DNA from: an uncultured Bacteroidia bacterium
GTDB lineage: Bacteria; Bacteroidota; Bacteroidia; Bacteroidales; UBA932
Reading direction: 5' to 3'
Assembly: GCA_902785785.1 (NCBI GenBank)
Contig: CADAAA010000005.1
Span: 62,001-126,000 of the forward strand
Length of the DNA: 64,000 bases
This document shows, piece after piece, positions 43,682 through 53,901 of this stretch. Each line of letters opens with the position of its first letter. Position 1 is the first letter of the stretch. Position numbers and translations under genes: made by a program. A model generated the notes under the pieces. The model was given only the letters and a program-made list of their open reading frames with translations. It searched no databases and was not told the origin of the DNA.

Positions 43682-44986
43682 TTACGCCAAATGCGCTGCG
43701 TTCAGCAGATATTCCTTGAAGGAAGCATAATCGCGAGGCAGGGACGTACGCTCGACACGGCCTTCCATGAAAGCCTTCAGACGCTCCGGGATTACGACGG
43801 GAGAGCCGGTGATACCCTCGACAGTATCCTTGAACTTCGCAGGATGCGCGGTCTCGCAGAAGAGCCCGGTCTCGCCGGGGACAAGGCCCTCGTACAGTGC
43901 CCTGCATCCGCAGGCCCCGTGAGGGTCGCAGAGATAGCCAGTATGGCCGAAAACCTCACGGATGGTCTCTCCGATCTGCGCGTCGGAATAAGTGGTTCCG
44001 GAGATATCGGAGCAGATGGCGGAGTGGTCGTGACCGTAAAGGTCCAGTATGCGTGCGAAATTGCTCGGATCACCCACGTCCATCGCATTGGCGATGGTCT
44101 GTATGGAAGGACGGGGATCATAGATACCCGTGCGGAGATAGTCGAAGAACACGCTGTTGGCGTTGTTGGCAGCGATGAAACGCTTGACCGGCAGGCCCAT
44201 GCGCTTGGCGAAAAGCCCTGCGCAGATATTTCCGAAATTGCCGGAAGGCGTGCAGATGACGAGCTGGTCGGCGAGACCGAGCCTCTTCATCTGGGCATAG
44301 CCCCAGAAATAATAGAAGGACTGGGGGAGGAAACGCGCGACATTGATACTGTTGGCTGAAGTCAGACGCATCTGTGCGTTTAGTCCGGGATCCATGAAAG
44401 CGTTCTTGACCAGAGCCTGGCAGTCGTCGAAGACTCCGTCTATCTCGAGTGCCGTGATGTTGCGGCCAAGAGTCGTGAACTGGCACTCCTGGATGGGACT
44501 AACCTTACCCTTAGGGTAAAGTACATAGACATGGATGCCTTCCACGCCAAGGAAACCGTTAGCAACAGCGCTGCCGGTGTCGCCGGAAGTTGCCACGAGC
44601 ACGTTAAGTTCCTCTCCGGAGCGGAAATGTGCCAGCAGGCGGGCCATGAAACGGGCTCCTACATCTTTGAAAGCGAGTGTAGGACCATGGAACAGCTCCA
44701 AGGCATAGATGCGGTCGTCAACCTTGGCTACGGGGCAATCGAAGGACAAGGTGTCACGGACGATGGCATGAAGCTTACCCTTGTCGATATCCTCTCCGAA
44801 GAAAGCATCTGCCACGGCGCACGCCACCTGATGGAAATCCATCTCCTGGATGTGCTCGAAGAACGAATCGGGCAGACGCTCGATGCGCTCGGGCATGTAG
44901 AGGCCGCGGTCTTCGGCAAGGCCTTTGACCACGGCTTTCTCGAGGCTCGCGAGGGGAGCCTTGCCATTGGTGCTGTAGTATCTCAT
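43682..44986 (-). CDS. thrC: Threonine synthase
   Basis: ThrC converts O-phosphohomoserine to threonine with PLP. Its 434 residues begin MRYYSTNGKAPLASLEKAV; the PLP lysine is in FHGPTLAFKDVGARFMARLL, and LVATSGDTGSAVANGFLG and CTPSGNFGNICAGLFAKRMG follow. It overlaps thrB by 4 bases and ends the seven-gene pro-met-thr run. No convincing terminator is visible after it. Confidence 0.96.
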   Translation of the reverse strand: MRYYSTNGKAPLASLEKAVVKGLAEDRGLYMPERIERLPDSFFEHIQEMDFHQVACAVADAFFGEDIDKGKLHAIVRDTLSFDCPVAKVDDRIYALELFHGPTLAFKDVGARFMARLLAHFRSGEELNVLVATSGDTGSAVANGFLGVEGIHVYVLYPKGKVSPIQECQFTTLGRNITALEIDGVFDDCQALVKNAFMDPGLNAQMRLTSANSINVARFLPQSFYYFWGYAQMKRLGLADQLVICTPSGNFGNICAGLFAKRMGLPVKRFIAANNANSVFFDYLRTGIYDPRPSIQTIANAMDVGDPSNFARILDLYGHDHSAICSDISGTTYSDAQIGETIREVFGHTGYLCDPHGACGCRALYEGLVPGETGLFCETAHPAKFKDTVEGITGSPVVIPERLKAFMEGRVERTSLPRDYASFKEYLLNAAHLA

Positions 44987-45909
44987 TGGGCCAGGAGTTT
45001 AGCGCCCTTGTTGGTGACCTTCACCACGTAGACCTCACATTTGATGCCGCGGGAGCCGAAGTGCTCCTTCATGATCTCGCCGGCCTTGTGGGCAGTTTCG
45101 CGCTTGTCCGAGAGCGAGAATACGGAAGGGCCTGAACCGGAGATGTTCATGGCCATGGATCCCGATGCTAGGATCTTCTCGCGCAACTCGTCGAAACCGG
45201 GGATGAACTGCTTGCGGTAAGGCTCGGCGACGGCGTCGCTCATGGCACGGCCTACGAGGCCGATATTGCCTGAATACAGGCCGGCGACAAGGCCGCCGAC
45301 ATTGCCCCACTGGCTGATAGCGTTGTGCATTGGCACGGCCTTCGGCAGGATGCTTCGGGCTTCCTTGGTGGAAACCATGATCTTGGGATGCACGACTGCA
45401 CAGTAGAAGTTGCCGGGGATAGGGAGCTGGATGATGTCCAGAGGCTCGTATCCGCGGATGAGGATGATGCCTCCCAGGAGGGCCGGGGCGGCGTTGTCGG
45501 CGTGATAGCCGCCGCTGGCGAGGTTCTCGCCTTCCATAGCGCAGACTACCATCTCCTCGTCCGAGAGGGGACAGTCGAACAGCTCATTCATGCCGTATGC
45601 AGCGGCGGCGCTGGACGCCGCGCTGGAACCGATACCCGAGCCGGGATAGATCTTCTGGCAGACCGTCACGTCGATCTGGGCTTTCTGTCCAGTCATTTCC
45701 AGGAACTTGCGGATGACCGGAGTGATGACGTTGTCCTCGATGTCCTCGGGGAGAGGAACGTCTGTCTGGTTGGTGATGGTGATGCCGTCGCCTTCCGAGG
45801 CTGTCATCTCCAGAATGTCTCCGACCTCGTCTAGGGCGAGGCCCATGATATCGAAACCGCATCCGAGGTTGGCGATGGATGCCGGGGCGAATACTCTGAC
45901 CTTCTTCAT
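44983..45909 (-). CDS. thrB: Homoserine kinase
   Basis: A GHMP-family kinase that phosphorylates homoserine. The 308-residue protein starts MKKVRVFAPASIANLGCGFD and has the ATP loop PGSGIGSSAASSAAAAYG and the C-terminal MAMNISGSGPSVFSL. It is 4 bases after thrA and overlaps thrC by 4, as in typical thrABC operons. Confidence 0.96.
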   Translation of the reverse strand: MKKVRVFAPASIANLGCGFDIMGLALDEVGDILEMTASEGDGITITNQTDVPLPEDIEDNVITPVIRKFLEMTGQKAQIDVTVCQKIYPGSGIGSSAASSAAAAYGMNELFDCPLSDEEMVVCAMEGENLASGGYHADNAAPALLGGIILIRGYEPLDIIQLPIPGNFYCAVVHPKIMVSTKEARSILPKAVPMHNAISQWGNVGGLVAGLYSGNIGLVGRAMSDAVAEPYRKQFIPGFDELREKILASGSMAMNISGSGPSVFSLSDKRETAHKAGEIMKEHFGSRGIKCEVYVVKVTNKGAKLLAQ

Positions 45910-45913
45910 TGTC

Positions 45914-48352
45914 CTATACGTTTGCGATGCTCATGATATCTGCGAAAACACCGGCAGCGGTGACGCTTGCACCCGCGCCGTAACCCTGGATGAGCATAGG
46001 ATGCTTGTTATACCTCTCAGTGGTGAGGAGGATGATGTTGTTGGAGCCCTCGAGTTCGTAAAGTGACGAGCGCTGGTCGAACTCCTTGAGCGAGACCGTA
46101 TACTTGCCGTCCTCCATGCGGGCGACGACGCGCCAGTGCTTGTTCTGCTCGGCGAGCTTGCGGCGGCGTTCCTCGAAGTCTGCATCGAGCTCGGGGAGAC
46201 GCTCCCAGAACTCCTCGAGGCTGCAACGGAAATAGTCCTCGGGGATGAGATTCTCGGCGACGACATCCTCCTGGTCGACCTTGTAACCCGCTTCGCGGGC
46301 GAGGATGACGAGCTTGCGGATGACGTCCTTGCCGGAAAGGTCGATGCGCGGATCGGGCTCCGAGAAGCCCTGCTCCTTGGCCATCTTCACCGTCTCACTG
46401 AAAGGAACGGTCTCCGACAGGGTATTGAAGATAAAGTTTAAGGTACCGCTCAGAACCGCCTCTATCTTAAGGATTTTGTCTCCACTGTTGCGAAGAGCGT
46501 TAATCGTATTGATGATGGGAAGTCCGGCTCCGACATTGGTCTCGAAGAGGAACTTGACGCCCCTCTTGAGGGCCAGTGCCTTGAGCGATGCGTAATTCTC
46601 ATAAGCGGAGGATGCGGCGACCTTGTTGGCGGCGACCACGGATATACCGTGCTCGAAGAAATCCTTGTAAAGGCTTGCGACCTCGGGGCTGGCCGTACAG
46701 TCTACGAACACCGAATTGAAGATGTTCATGCCGATGACCTCTTCCTTCAGCCTTTCCAGATCCAGGGATATGCCGTTCTCAAGCCTCTCCTTGTAGTCCG
46801 AAAGGTCGATGCCTTCACGGTCGAAGATGCCCTTGGTGCTGCGGGCGATGCCCACGACATTGATCTTGAGATTATTCTCCTTCATGAGCTTCTCCCTCTG
46901 CGATGCGATCTGACCGATGAGGTTGCCGCCTACAGTACCGATACCGCAGATGAAGACGTTGAGCTCCTGATACTCGGAAAGGAAGAAACTGTCGTGGATG
47001 ACGTTGAGCGACTTGCGCAGGTATTTGCGGTTCACGACGAAGGAGATGTTGTGCTCCTCGGTACCCTGTGCGCAGGCGATGATGCTGATACCGTTACGGC
47101 CGAGCACGCTGAAGAGCTTGCCGGCGATACCGGCATTGTTCTTCATGTTTTCGCCCACGATGGCGACGGTGGCCAGGTCCTTCATCAACTGGACCGGGTC
47201 CATGGACCCTTCGGAGATCTCGTGGGCAAACTCGCGGCTCAGGACCTCGCATGCCGCTTCGGCCTGGTCGGCAGTGACGCCGAGTGATATATGGGTCTCG
47301 GACGAGGACTGGCTGACGAGGAATACGCTGATGCAATTGTCCGCCAGGCTGGTGAAGATGCGCTTGTCCACACCGATGATTCCGGCCATGGATGTGCCGG
47401 ATACGGTGATCAGGCAGGAATTGTCGATGGACGAAATGCCGGTCACGGCCCTGGCATCCTTGCGGCTGTGCTTGCGGATGACGGTGCCGGGAGCGGAAGG
47501 ATTGAAGGTGTTCTTGACCAGGACGGGGATGTCCTTGGAACTGACAGGGTAGATTGCCGGGGGATAGATGACCTTGGCGCCGAAGTTACAGAGTTCCATG
47601 GCATCGGTGAAACTGAGTTCGTCGATGACGTAGGAAGTCTTGATGACACGGGGGTCGGCGGTCATGAAACCGTCCACGTCAGTCCATATCTCGAGGCAGT
47701 CGGCATTCAGCGCAGCTGCGATGATGCTGGCGGTATAGTCGGAGCCGCCGCGTCCGAGATTCGTGATCTCGCCGGTACGGGAGTCAGTGGAGATAAAGCC
47801 CGGCACCACGGCGATCTCGTTGCGTCCTTCGATGCCGGAGAATTTCTTGCGCACGAGCTCTTCCGTGACCTCCGAATCGAGGACATTCTTGCCTTCGATC
47901 ACGGTGGACTTGATGAACTCCAGCGAATCGTACAGGAAAGACCCCGGAAGGAGGGCACTGACGATCATGGCGGAAAGCCTCTCGCCGAAACTCACGATCT
48001 GGCATGAGGTCTTGGCAGGCAGCACGCGGAGCGTGTAGACACCCTCGTACAGCGCGCGGAGACGCTCGTGTTCAGCCTCAACGGCCTCCAGGAGCCTTGT
48101 CTTGGTATCGGAAGGCTCGAGGACGGTCTCGATGAGACCGATATGACGCTTGCGGATATTCTCGTAAGAAGAGCGGAAATCCTTGTCACCGCGCTCGGCC
48201 TGGGCCGATGTCTCCAGGAGAAGGTCAGTGATGCCGCCGAGGGCGGATACGACTACTATGACGCTTTCCTGGCGCGAAGAAACTATCTGTTTGACATTGA
48301 GGATGGACTCGGCAGAGCCGACGGAAGTGCCACCGAATTTAAGGACGTTCAT
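45914..48352 (-). CDS. thrA: Bifunctional aspartokinase / homoserine dehydrogenase
   Basis: The 812-residue enzyme catalyses the first and third steps from aspartate to homoserine. The N-terminal kinase starts MNVLKFGGTSVGSAESI, with GRGGSDYTASIIAAALNAD. Two ACT regulatory domains occupy roughly residues 310-460 (ITVSGTSMAGIIGVDKRIF, TVAIVGENMKNNAGIAGKLF). The dehydrogenase begins near VFICGIGTVGGNLIGQIASQ and contains FETNVGAGLPIINTI. A 62-base gap separates it from metH, the largest gap in the run, and could hold an internal promoter; none is clear. Confidence 0.96.
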   Translation of the reverse strand: MNVLKFGGTSVGSAESILNVKQIVSSRQESVIVVVSALGGITDLLLETSAQAERGDKDFRSSYENIRKRHIGLIETVLEPSDTKTRLLEAVEAEHERLRALYEGVYTLRVLPAKTSCQIVSFGERLSAMIVSALLPGSFLYDSLEFIKSTVIEGKNVLDSEVTEELVRKKFSGIEGRNEIAVVPGFISTDSRTGEITNLGRGGSDYTASIIAAALNADCLEIWTDVDGFMTADPRVIKTSYVIDELSFTDAMELCNFGAKVIYPPAIYPVSSKDIPVLVKNTFNPSAPGTVIRKHSRKDARAVTGISSIDNSCLITVSGTSMAGIIGVDKRIFTSLADNCISVFLVSQSSSETHISLGVTADQAEAACEVLSREFAHEISEGSMDPVQLMKDLATVAIVGENMKNNAGIAGKLFSVLGRNGISIIACAQGTEEHNISFVVNRKYLRKSLNVIHDSFFLSEYQELNVFICGIGTVGGNLIGQIASQREKLMKENNLKINVVGIARSTKGIFDREGIDLSDYKERLENGISLDLERLKEEVIGMNIFNSVFVDCTASPEVASLYKDFFEHGISVVAANKVAASSAYENYASLKALALKRGVKFLFETNVGAGLPIINTINALRNSGDKILKIEAVLSGTLNFIFNTLSETVPFSETVKMAKEQGFSEPDPRIDLSGKDVIRKLVILAREAGYKVDQEDVVAENLIPEDYFRCSLEEFWERLPELDADFEERRRKLAEQNKHWRVVARMEDGKYTVSLKEFDQRSSLYELEGSNNIILLTTERYNKHPMLIQGYGAGASVTAAGVFADIMSIANV

Positions 48353-48414
48353 ATACTACTAACCCGTTTATTGGGTGTGAAGATATGAAATTATTTTAAA
48401 AATAGCAAATCCTG

Positions 48415-51400
48415 CTACATAAGATGGCTGAGGAACAGTTTCTTTTCCTCATCCTTGAATCCCCTGCGGACTGCATAGGCTTCAAGTTTGGACGCATCGA
48501 CCTTGCGGATATTGTTGTATGCCGCGTCCTTGTGCGCAATGACGAGCCCGCAGATGCTGGCCTCGGGAATCATGGCGCAGGAATCGGTCAGGCTGATGCC
48601 GGTCCCCGGAAGGGCTGCAAGTATGTCGCGCTTGAGGCTGTGGTCCGGGCAGCAGGCATAGCCTATGCCGGGGCGTATCAGTTTGATCCCTTCCGGCAAA
48701 AGGGCTTCCCACTGCCGTCCGAGGTGCTCTGAAGCCGCCTCGGCAAGCGTAACGCGAAGCGCATGGCCTACGAAAGAGCCGTCGTCGGGACAGTCCACGC
48801 GGACGGCGAAGAGTCCGAGCTGTGCGCTGCCTTCCTCGGGGAAATAATCCGCGAGCGACGCGCCGTCGCGGAGCATCGGCAGCGTGAGACTGCCGTCAGT
48901 GGCGACGATGTCATCGCCGTCGCGCCGGCAGTCGAAGAAGCGCGCGGTCACGACGGCTTCCGGCTTCTCCGCCGACAATATACCCAGCGCTTCATGCTCC
49001 AGTTCGGCGGACTCGGCGCAGCCGTCCTCCCCGCGGCACTTGAGTCCGCATACTCCGAAGAACATCCTCCAGTCGAAGCTGTCCTTCAGCACTTTCCATC
49101 CCAGGCTTTGAAGCGGGACATCCTTGAAAGGCTTACCCGGCAGATAGCCTGCGGACATTTCCCGCACTTCAGCAGGCTTTTCTGCGGAGTTTGCGGGCGC
49201 GGCGGAGCGGAGCGACCTGAGGCGCTCCTGCTGTGCGTGCTCCGCCGCCGCGAAGCCTTCAGGGTCCTGCGTATATTTCTTTGCCATTACGGCAGAAGCT
49301 GAAGCGTCAGGACCGTAGTAAACGTTAGGATAAAGGGGAGCAAGCTTGACCGCGGTATGGATGGCGGAAGCCGCAGCTCCGCCGACGAAAAGGGGAGTGG
49401 TCATACCTCTCGCGGTCATCTCGCGGCAAATCTCCTCCATTCTGTGCAGTGAAGGGGTGATGAGTCCGCTCACACCTATGATGTCAGCTCCGATCTCCGC
49501 CGCCTTGTCCAGCAAGGTATCGCAAGGAACCATCACGCCGAGGTCGGTCACGTCGAAACCGCTGCATGTCAAGACTATTGCAGTTATGTTCTTGCCGATG
49601 TCATGGACATCTCCCTGAACCGTGGCAATCAGGAATTTCGGCTTGTCTCCAGAAGACTCTCCGGAACCCATGTAAGGCTCCAGCACAGATACTGCATCAC
49701 GCATGACCCTGGCGGACTTGACTACCTGGGGCAGGAACATCTTCCCGTCCCCGAAAAGCTCGCCTACTTTCTCCATTCCAGACATCAGCGGACCCTCTAT
49801 CACAGCGACTGCACTGCCGAGCTTTTCAAGGCACTTTAGCGCATCTTCTTTCAGACTGTGTGACAGTCCTTTGATTACAGAGTTTGAAAGTCTTTCTTCA
49901 GGTTCTCCTGATAGTTCTTCAACGGTCTTTTCAGCAGGGCCGGCATCGCCTTTGGCGAGCATCTCCGATGCCTTGGTGACAAGCCGCGAAGTGGACTCTG
50001 GATCCGAATCGAAGATAACATCTTCCACCGCCTGTCGCAGGTCAGGCTCGATCTCATCGTAGATCTGCAGCATCTGCGGATTGACTATGGCCATGTCAAG
50101 CCCAGCCTTCACGGCATGGAAGAGGAATACGGAGTGCATCGCCTCACGCACGGCATTGTTGCCGCGGAAGGCAAAGGACAGGTTGGAGATACCGCCCGAA
50201 GTCAGCGCTCCGGGGAGATTCGTCTTGATCCACCTGACAGCTTCGATAAAGTCGACACCAAAACGGGCGTGCTCCTCGATACCGGTTCCGATTGAGAGGA
50301 CATTCGCGTCGAAGACGATGTCCTGTGGAGGTATACCGGTTTCCGTCAGAAGCTTATAGCTGCGTGAACAAATCTGAATCTTTCTTTCGAGCGTAACAGC
50401 CTGCCCCTCTTCGTCAAAAGCCATCACTACCATGGCACCGCCGAGGGCATGTATCATGCGTGCCTTGCAGATAAACTCCTTCTCACCTTCCTTCAGGGAG
50501 ATGGAGTTCACGATGCATTTGCCGGGCGTATTCTTCAATCCCTCGACTATCGTATCCCAGTGCGAGGAGTCTATCATTATGGCAGCACGGGCGATGGACG
50601 GCTCTCCGGAGATGTGGCGCAGGAAGATGCGCATCTTCTCGGATGGATCCACCATCGGATCGTCCATGTTGATGTCGATGACGCTGGCGCCACCCTCGAT
50701 CTGTGCTTCGGCAATCGCCAAAGCTTCATCATACTGGCAGCCGGCGATGAGCCTGGCGAACTTGCGTGAGCCGGCGACGTTGGTCCTCTCACCTATATTG
50801 GTGAAATTCCTGCTCCGGTCTATCAGGAAAGCTTCGAGGCCGCTGACCGTCAAATGCTTGCGAGGCTCGCAACGGTGAGGCTCCAGGCCTAGGACAGCCT
50901 CGGCGACGGCCCGTATATGGGCGGGCGTGGTGCCGCAGCAGCCGCCGACGATGTTCAGCATTCCGCGCTCAGCCAGCCTCCGGACCACGCCCGCCATGAC
51001 CTCGGGGCTGTCGTTGTACCGACCTAGCTCATCGGGGATTCCGGCATTGGGATAGAAACTGACGGGATGGTTGCTGAATCCGGCAATCTCAGTGACAAGG
51101 GAGGCCATCATCTCCGCGCCCAGGGCGCAGTTTACGCCGAAGGCGCAAAGCGTCGGCGCGTGCTCTATCGAACGGTAGAAAGCCTCCAAGGTCTGGCCGG
51201 TAAGCGTCCTGCCGCTCCTGTCCGACACCGTCGCGGAGACGATGAGCGGAAGGGGATTGCCAAGCAGGTCGAGCGCATAGATCGCTGCCTTGGCATTGAG
51301 CGAATCAAAGCCGGTCTCAAGGAGGATGAGATCCGCTCCTCCGCGGACCAGTGCATCGATCTCCTCCTTGTAAGCCTCGACGAAATCGTCGAACCCGTAC

Positions 51401-51735
51401 GGACGGAAAGCCGGATCGGACGCATCTGACGCGAGAGTGAGGGACTTTCCCGTCGGGCCGACACTGCCGGCGACATAGACCTTGCGGCCGGCCGCATCGG
51501 CCACGCCGCGCGCCCTCCGGGCCGCTTCGAAAGCCAGCTCGGCAGCCTGGCCCGCACGGCCTTCGTCGGCCAGTGATATTTTATTGGCATTGAAGCTGTT
51601 GGTCGTGATGATGTCCGCTCCGGCTTCGATATATGCCCGGAGCGTTTCCTCCTCTGTGAGACCCTGCTGGAGCATGGTTCCCATGGCTCCGTCCAGGACG
51701 AGGATACGGCCTTCTATGTCTTCAAACAAGCCCAT
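48415..51735 (-). CDS. metH: Cobalamin-dependent methionine synthase, shortened form
   Basis: MetH moves a methyl group from methyltetrahydrofolate via cobalamin to homocysteine. At 1106 residues it is about 120 shorter than the E. coli enzyme. Domains in order: homocysteine-binding with zinc cysteines in FGVNCALGAEM and IVGGCCGTTPAHI; pterin-binding from NFTNIGERTNVAGSRKFARL; the B12 cap and B12 domain with VQGDVHDIGKNI, whose His ligates cobalt; and a reactivation domain ending near RPGIGYACCPDHSLKRDI. Part of the loss is near the N-terminus, where LDGAMGTMLQQGLTEEETLR runs straight into AYIEAGADIITTNSFNA. It overlaps metF by 1 base (TGATG). Confidence 0.95.
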   Translation of the reverse strand: MGLFEDIEGRILVLDGAMGTMLQQGLTEEETLRAYIEAGADIITTNSFNANKISLADEGRAGQAAELAFEAARRARGVADAAGRKVYVAGSVGPTGKSLTLASDASDPAFRPYGFDDFVEAYKEEIDALVRGGADLILLETGFDSLNAKAAIYALDLLGNPLPLIVSATVSDRSGRTLTGQTLEAFYRSIEHAPTLCAFGVNCALGAEMMASLVTEIAGFSNHPVSFYPNAGIPDELGRYNDSPEVMAGVVRRLAERGMLNIVGGCCGTTPAHIRAVAEAVLGLEPHRCEPRKHLTVSGLEAFLIDRSRNFTNIGERTNVAGSRKFARLIAGCQYDEALAIAEAQIEGGASVIDINMDDPMVDPSEKMRIFLRHISGEPSIARAAIMIDSSHWDTIVEGLKNTPGKCIVNSISLKEGEKEFICKARMIHALGGAMVVMAFDEEGQAVTLERKIQICSRSYKLLTETGIPPQDIVFDANVLSIGTGIEEHARFGVDFIEAVRWIKTNLPGALTSGGISNLSFAFRGNNAVREAMHSVFLFHAVKAGLDMAIVNPQMLQIYDEIEPDLRQAVEDVIFDSDPESTSRLVTKASEMLAKGDAGPAEKTVEELSGEPEERLSNSVIKGLSHSLKEDALKCLEKLGSAVAVIEGPLMSGMEKVGELFGDGKMFLPQVVKSARVMRDAVSVLEPYMGSGESSGDKPKFLIATVQGDVHDIGKNITAIVLTCSGFDVTDLGVMVPCDTLLDKAAEIGADIIGVSGLITPSLHRMEEICREMTARGMTTPLFVGGAAASAIHTAVKLAPLYPNVYYGPDASASAVMAKKYTQDPEGFAAAEHAQQERLRSLRSAAPANSAEKPAEVREMSAGYLPGKPFKDVPLQSLGWKVLKDSFDWRMFFGVCGLKCRGEDGCAESAELEHEALGILSAEKPEAVVTARFFDCRRDGDDIVATDGSLTLPMLRDGASLADYFPEEGSAQLGLFAVRVDCPDDGSFVGHALRVTLAEAASEHLGRQWEALLPEGIKLIRPGIGYACCPDHSLKRDILAALPGTGISLTDSCAMIPEASICGLVIAHKDAAYNNIRKVDASKLEAYAVRRGFKDEEKKLFLSHLM

Positions 51736-52661
51736 CAGAAGTGTCTGCGGATGATCTCAACGGTATTGTCTGGCCTTCCCATGGTGTAGAAATGCACTGC
51801 CGGAACGTTGTTCCTGAGGAGGTCGGCGCATTGTGCGGAGCACCATTCGAGACCTATCTGATAGCATGCGGACCTGTCGTCGGCATGGGTTTGAAGTTCC
51901 CTTACTAGATCCTGGGGGATGTCCAAGGAGAACAGATCAGGTATCGACTCCAGCTGCTTCGCGCTTGAAAGTGGTTTCAGGCCGGGGATGATGGGGACAT
52001 TTATGCCGGCAAAGCGGCAACGGTCGCGGAACTCGTAGAAATGCGCATTGTCGAAGAACATCTGCGTGATGATGAAGTCTGCGCCCGCTTCGACCTTGCG
52101 CTTGAGATTGGCTATGTCCGTTTCCATGTTCGGAGCCTCGAAATGCTTCTCTGGATAAGCCCCCACGCCGATGCAGAATCCGGAGCCGCTTTTTTCTCCG
52201 AAGCGGCGCACTGCGGCGACGAGTTCGTTGGCGTAGCGGTATCCTCCGGGCTCGGGCGTGAAACGCTTCTCGCCAAGAAGGCTGTCGCCACGCAGGGCCA
52301 GGACGTTCTCGATCCCGAGGAATCGGAAGTCGCTCAGGAGGTCCTCGATGCGCTCAGCCGTGGCTCCGCCACAAATCAAGTGCGGTACGACCTCGACGTC
52401 GAATGCTGCCTGAATGGAAGCGCATACGGCGGTTTCACTGAGCCTTCTCCTGACGGTATGACGGGTAAAAGACCCGTCGGGTTCCTGACGGAACTCGACT
52501 TCGTCGCGATGGCTCGTGACGTTGATGAAAGGAGGTTTGAACTCCATGAAGGGACGTATGGAATCCAGGAGTTCATCCTTGGTGACGCCCTTCAGGGGAG
52601 GAACGATCTCGAGCGAAGCGAACGGCTTCTTTTGAGCTGCTATTATATCCTTGATCTTCAT
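51735..52661 (-). CDS. metF: 5,10-methylenetetrahydrofolate reductase
   Basis: MetF supplies the methyltetrahydrofolate used by MetH. The 308-residue TIM-barrel flavoprotein has [12 protein letters not shown] at its start (active-site Glu), [31 protein letters not shown] and [11 protein letters not shown]. It overlaps proA by 4 bases and metH by 1, so the two methyl-transfer genes are translationally linked. Confidence 0.95.
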   Translation of the reverse strand: MKIKDIIAAQKKPFASLEIVPPLKGVTKDELLDSIRPFMEFKPPFINVTSHRDEVEFRQEPDGSFTRHTVRRRLSETAVCASIQAAFDVEVVPHLICGGATAERIEDLLSDFRFLGIENVLALRGDSLLGEKRFTPEPGGYRYANELVAAVRRFGEKSGSGFCIGVGAYPEKHFEAPNMETDIANLKRKVEAGADFIITQMFFDNAHFYEFRDRCRFAGINVPIIPGLKPLSSAKQLESIPDLFSLDIPQDLVRELQTHADDRSACYQIGLEWCSAQCADLLRNNVPAVHFYTMGRPDNTVEIIRRHF

Positions 52662-53899
52662 GGTCTTGTCTGTCCGTTTCCTTCAATCAGCCACTTGTAG
52701 GACGTTATCTCCTCAAGGCCCATCGGTCCACGGGCTCCCAGCTTCTGGGTGCTGATGCCTATCTCGGCCCCAAGACCGAACTGGGCCCCGTCAGTGAAGC
52801 TAGTAGGAGCGTTGACATATACACAGGCGGCGTCGACCATGGCTTGGAACTTCCTGGCATTTCCGGCGCTTTCAGTGACTATGGACTCGCTGTGTCCTGA
52901 GCCGTAGATGCGGATATGGTCCAGCGCTTCATCGAGGCTGTCCACGGTCTTCACTGCCATCTTGTAGTCCATGTATTCGGTGCCGAAGGCATCCGGCCCG
53001 GCAGGCTGGAGCCGTTCCTGCGGATACTTGCCCGCGAGAGCGTCAAAGGCGCGCGAGTCGGCATAAAGTGTTACGCGCCCGCTCATCTGCTCCAGAAGAG
53101 CAGGGAGGTCGCCCAAACGCGAAGAATGAATGATGAGGCAGTCGAGGGCGTTGCATACGCTCACGCGCCTGGTTTTGGCATTGGTGACAATGCGGATACC
53201 CTTGTCCAGGTCGCCTGACTCGTCGAAATATGTGTTGACTACGCCGGCTCCGGTCTCGATGCAAGGGACCTTGGCATTGTCGCGCACGAAATCAATCAAA
53301 CGCCGACCTCCGCGAGGGATGACGAGATCTACGTATCCGACCGCTTCGAGCAGTTCGCCTGCCGCTTCGTGCGTCGCAGGCATGAGGTTGACGGTATCTG
53401 CTTCAACTCCTTCTTCTTCAAGTATCAGCTTGATCAGCGAGACAGCGGCGCGGTTGGACGCATCAGCGTCGCGGCCGCCCTTCAGCAGGCATGCGTTGCC
53501 GCTCTTGAAACAAAGGGAAAAGACATCGAAAGTGACGTTGGGCCTGGCTTCGTAAATGACTCCGATCACTCCGAAAGGCACGCTTACCTTTCTGAGTCTC
53601 AGACCGTTGGGCAAAGTCCTTTCGACCAGTGTACGGCCAAGGGGCGAGGGGAGTGAAGCGACCTGCCGCATGTCGGCGGCAATGCCCTTCAAACGGTCTT
53701 CAGTCAGCATCAGACGGTCGTACAAGGGATTGGAGCGGTCCATTGCCGCAAGGTCCTTGGCATTGGCTTCAAGCAGTCCAGCCGAGCCGGCGACGATGGC
53801 GTCGGCGAGGTGCAGAAGCACGGCATTACGCCGCGCGTCGTCGAGGAGTGACAATGCGCGGGAGGCGTCTTTGGTACGTGAAAAAATGGTCGATGACAT
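52658..53899 (-). CDS. proA: Glutamate-5-semialdehyde dehydrogenase
   Basis: ProA reduces glutamyl phosphate, the second step of proline synthesis. The 413-residue protein shows [39 protein letters not shown] and the cysteine-containing [14 protein letters not shown] expected to form the thioacyl intermediate. It lies 2 bases after the ProC-ProB fusion gene, so all proline-pathway activities come from two adjacent genes. Confidence 0.96.
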   Translation of the reverse strand: MSSTIFSRTKDASRALSLLDDARRNAVLLHLADAIVAGSAGLLEANAKDLAAMDRSNPLYDRLMLTEDRLKGIAADMRQVASLPSPLGRTLVERTLPNGLRLRKVSVPFGVIGVIYEARPNVTFDVFSLCFKSGNACLLKGGRDADASNRAAVSLIKLILEEEGVEADTVNLMPATHEAAGELLEAVGYVDLVIPRGGRRLIDFVRDNAKVPCIETGAGVVNTYFDESGDLDKGIRIVTNAKTRRVSVCNALDCLIIHSSRLGDLPALLEQMSGRVTLYADSRAFDALAGKYPQERLQPAGPDAFGTEYMDYKMAVKTVDSLDEALDHIRIYGSGHSESIVTESAGNARKFQAMVDAACVYVNAPTSFTDGAQFGLGAEIGISTQKLGARGPMGLEEITSYKWLIEGNGQTRP

Positions 53900-53901
53900 G
53901 G

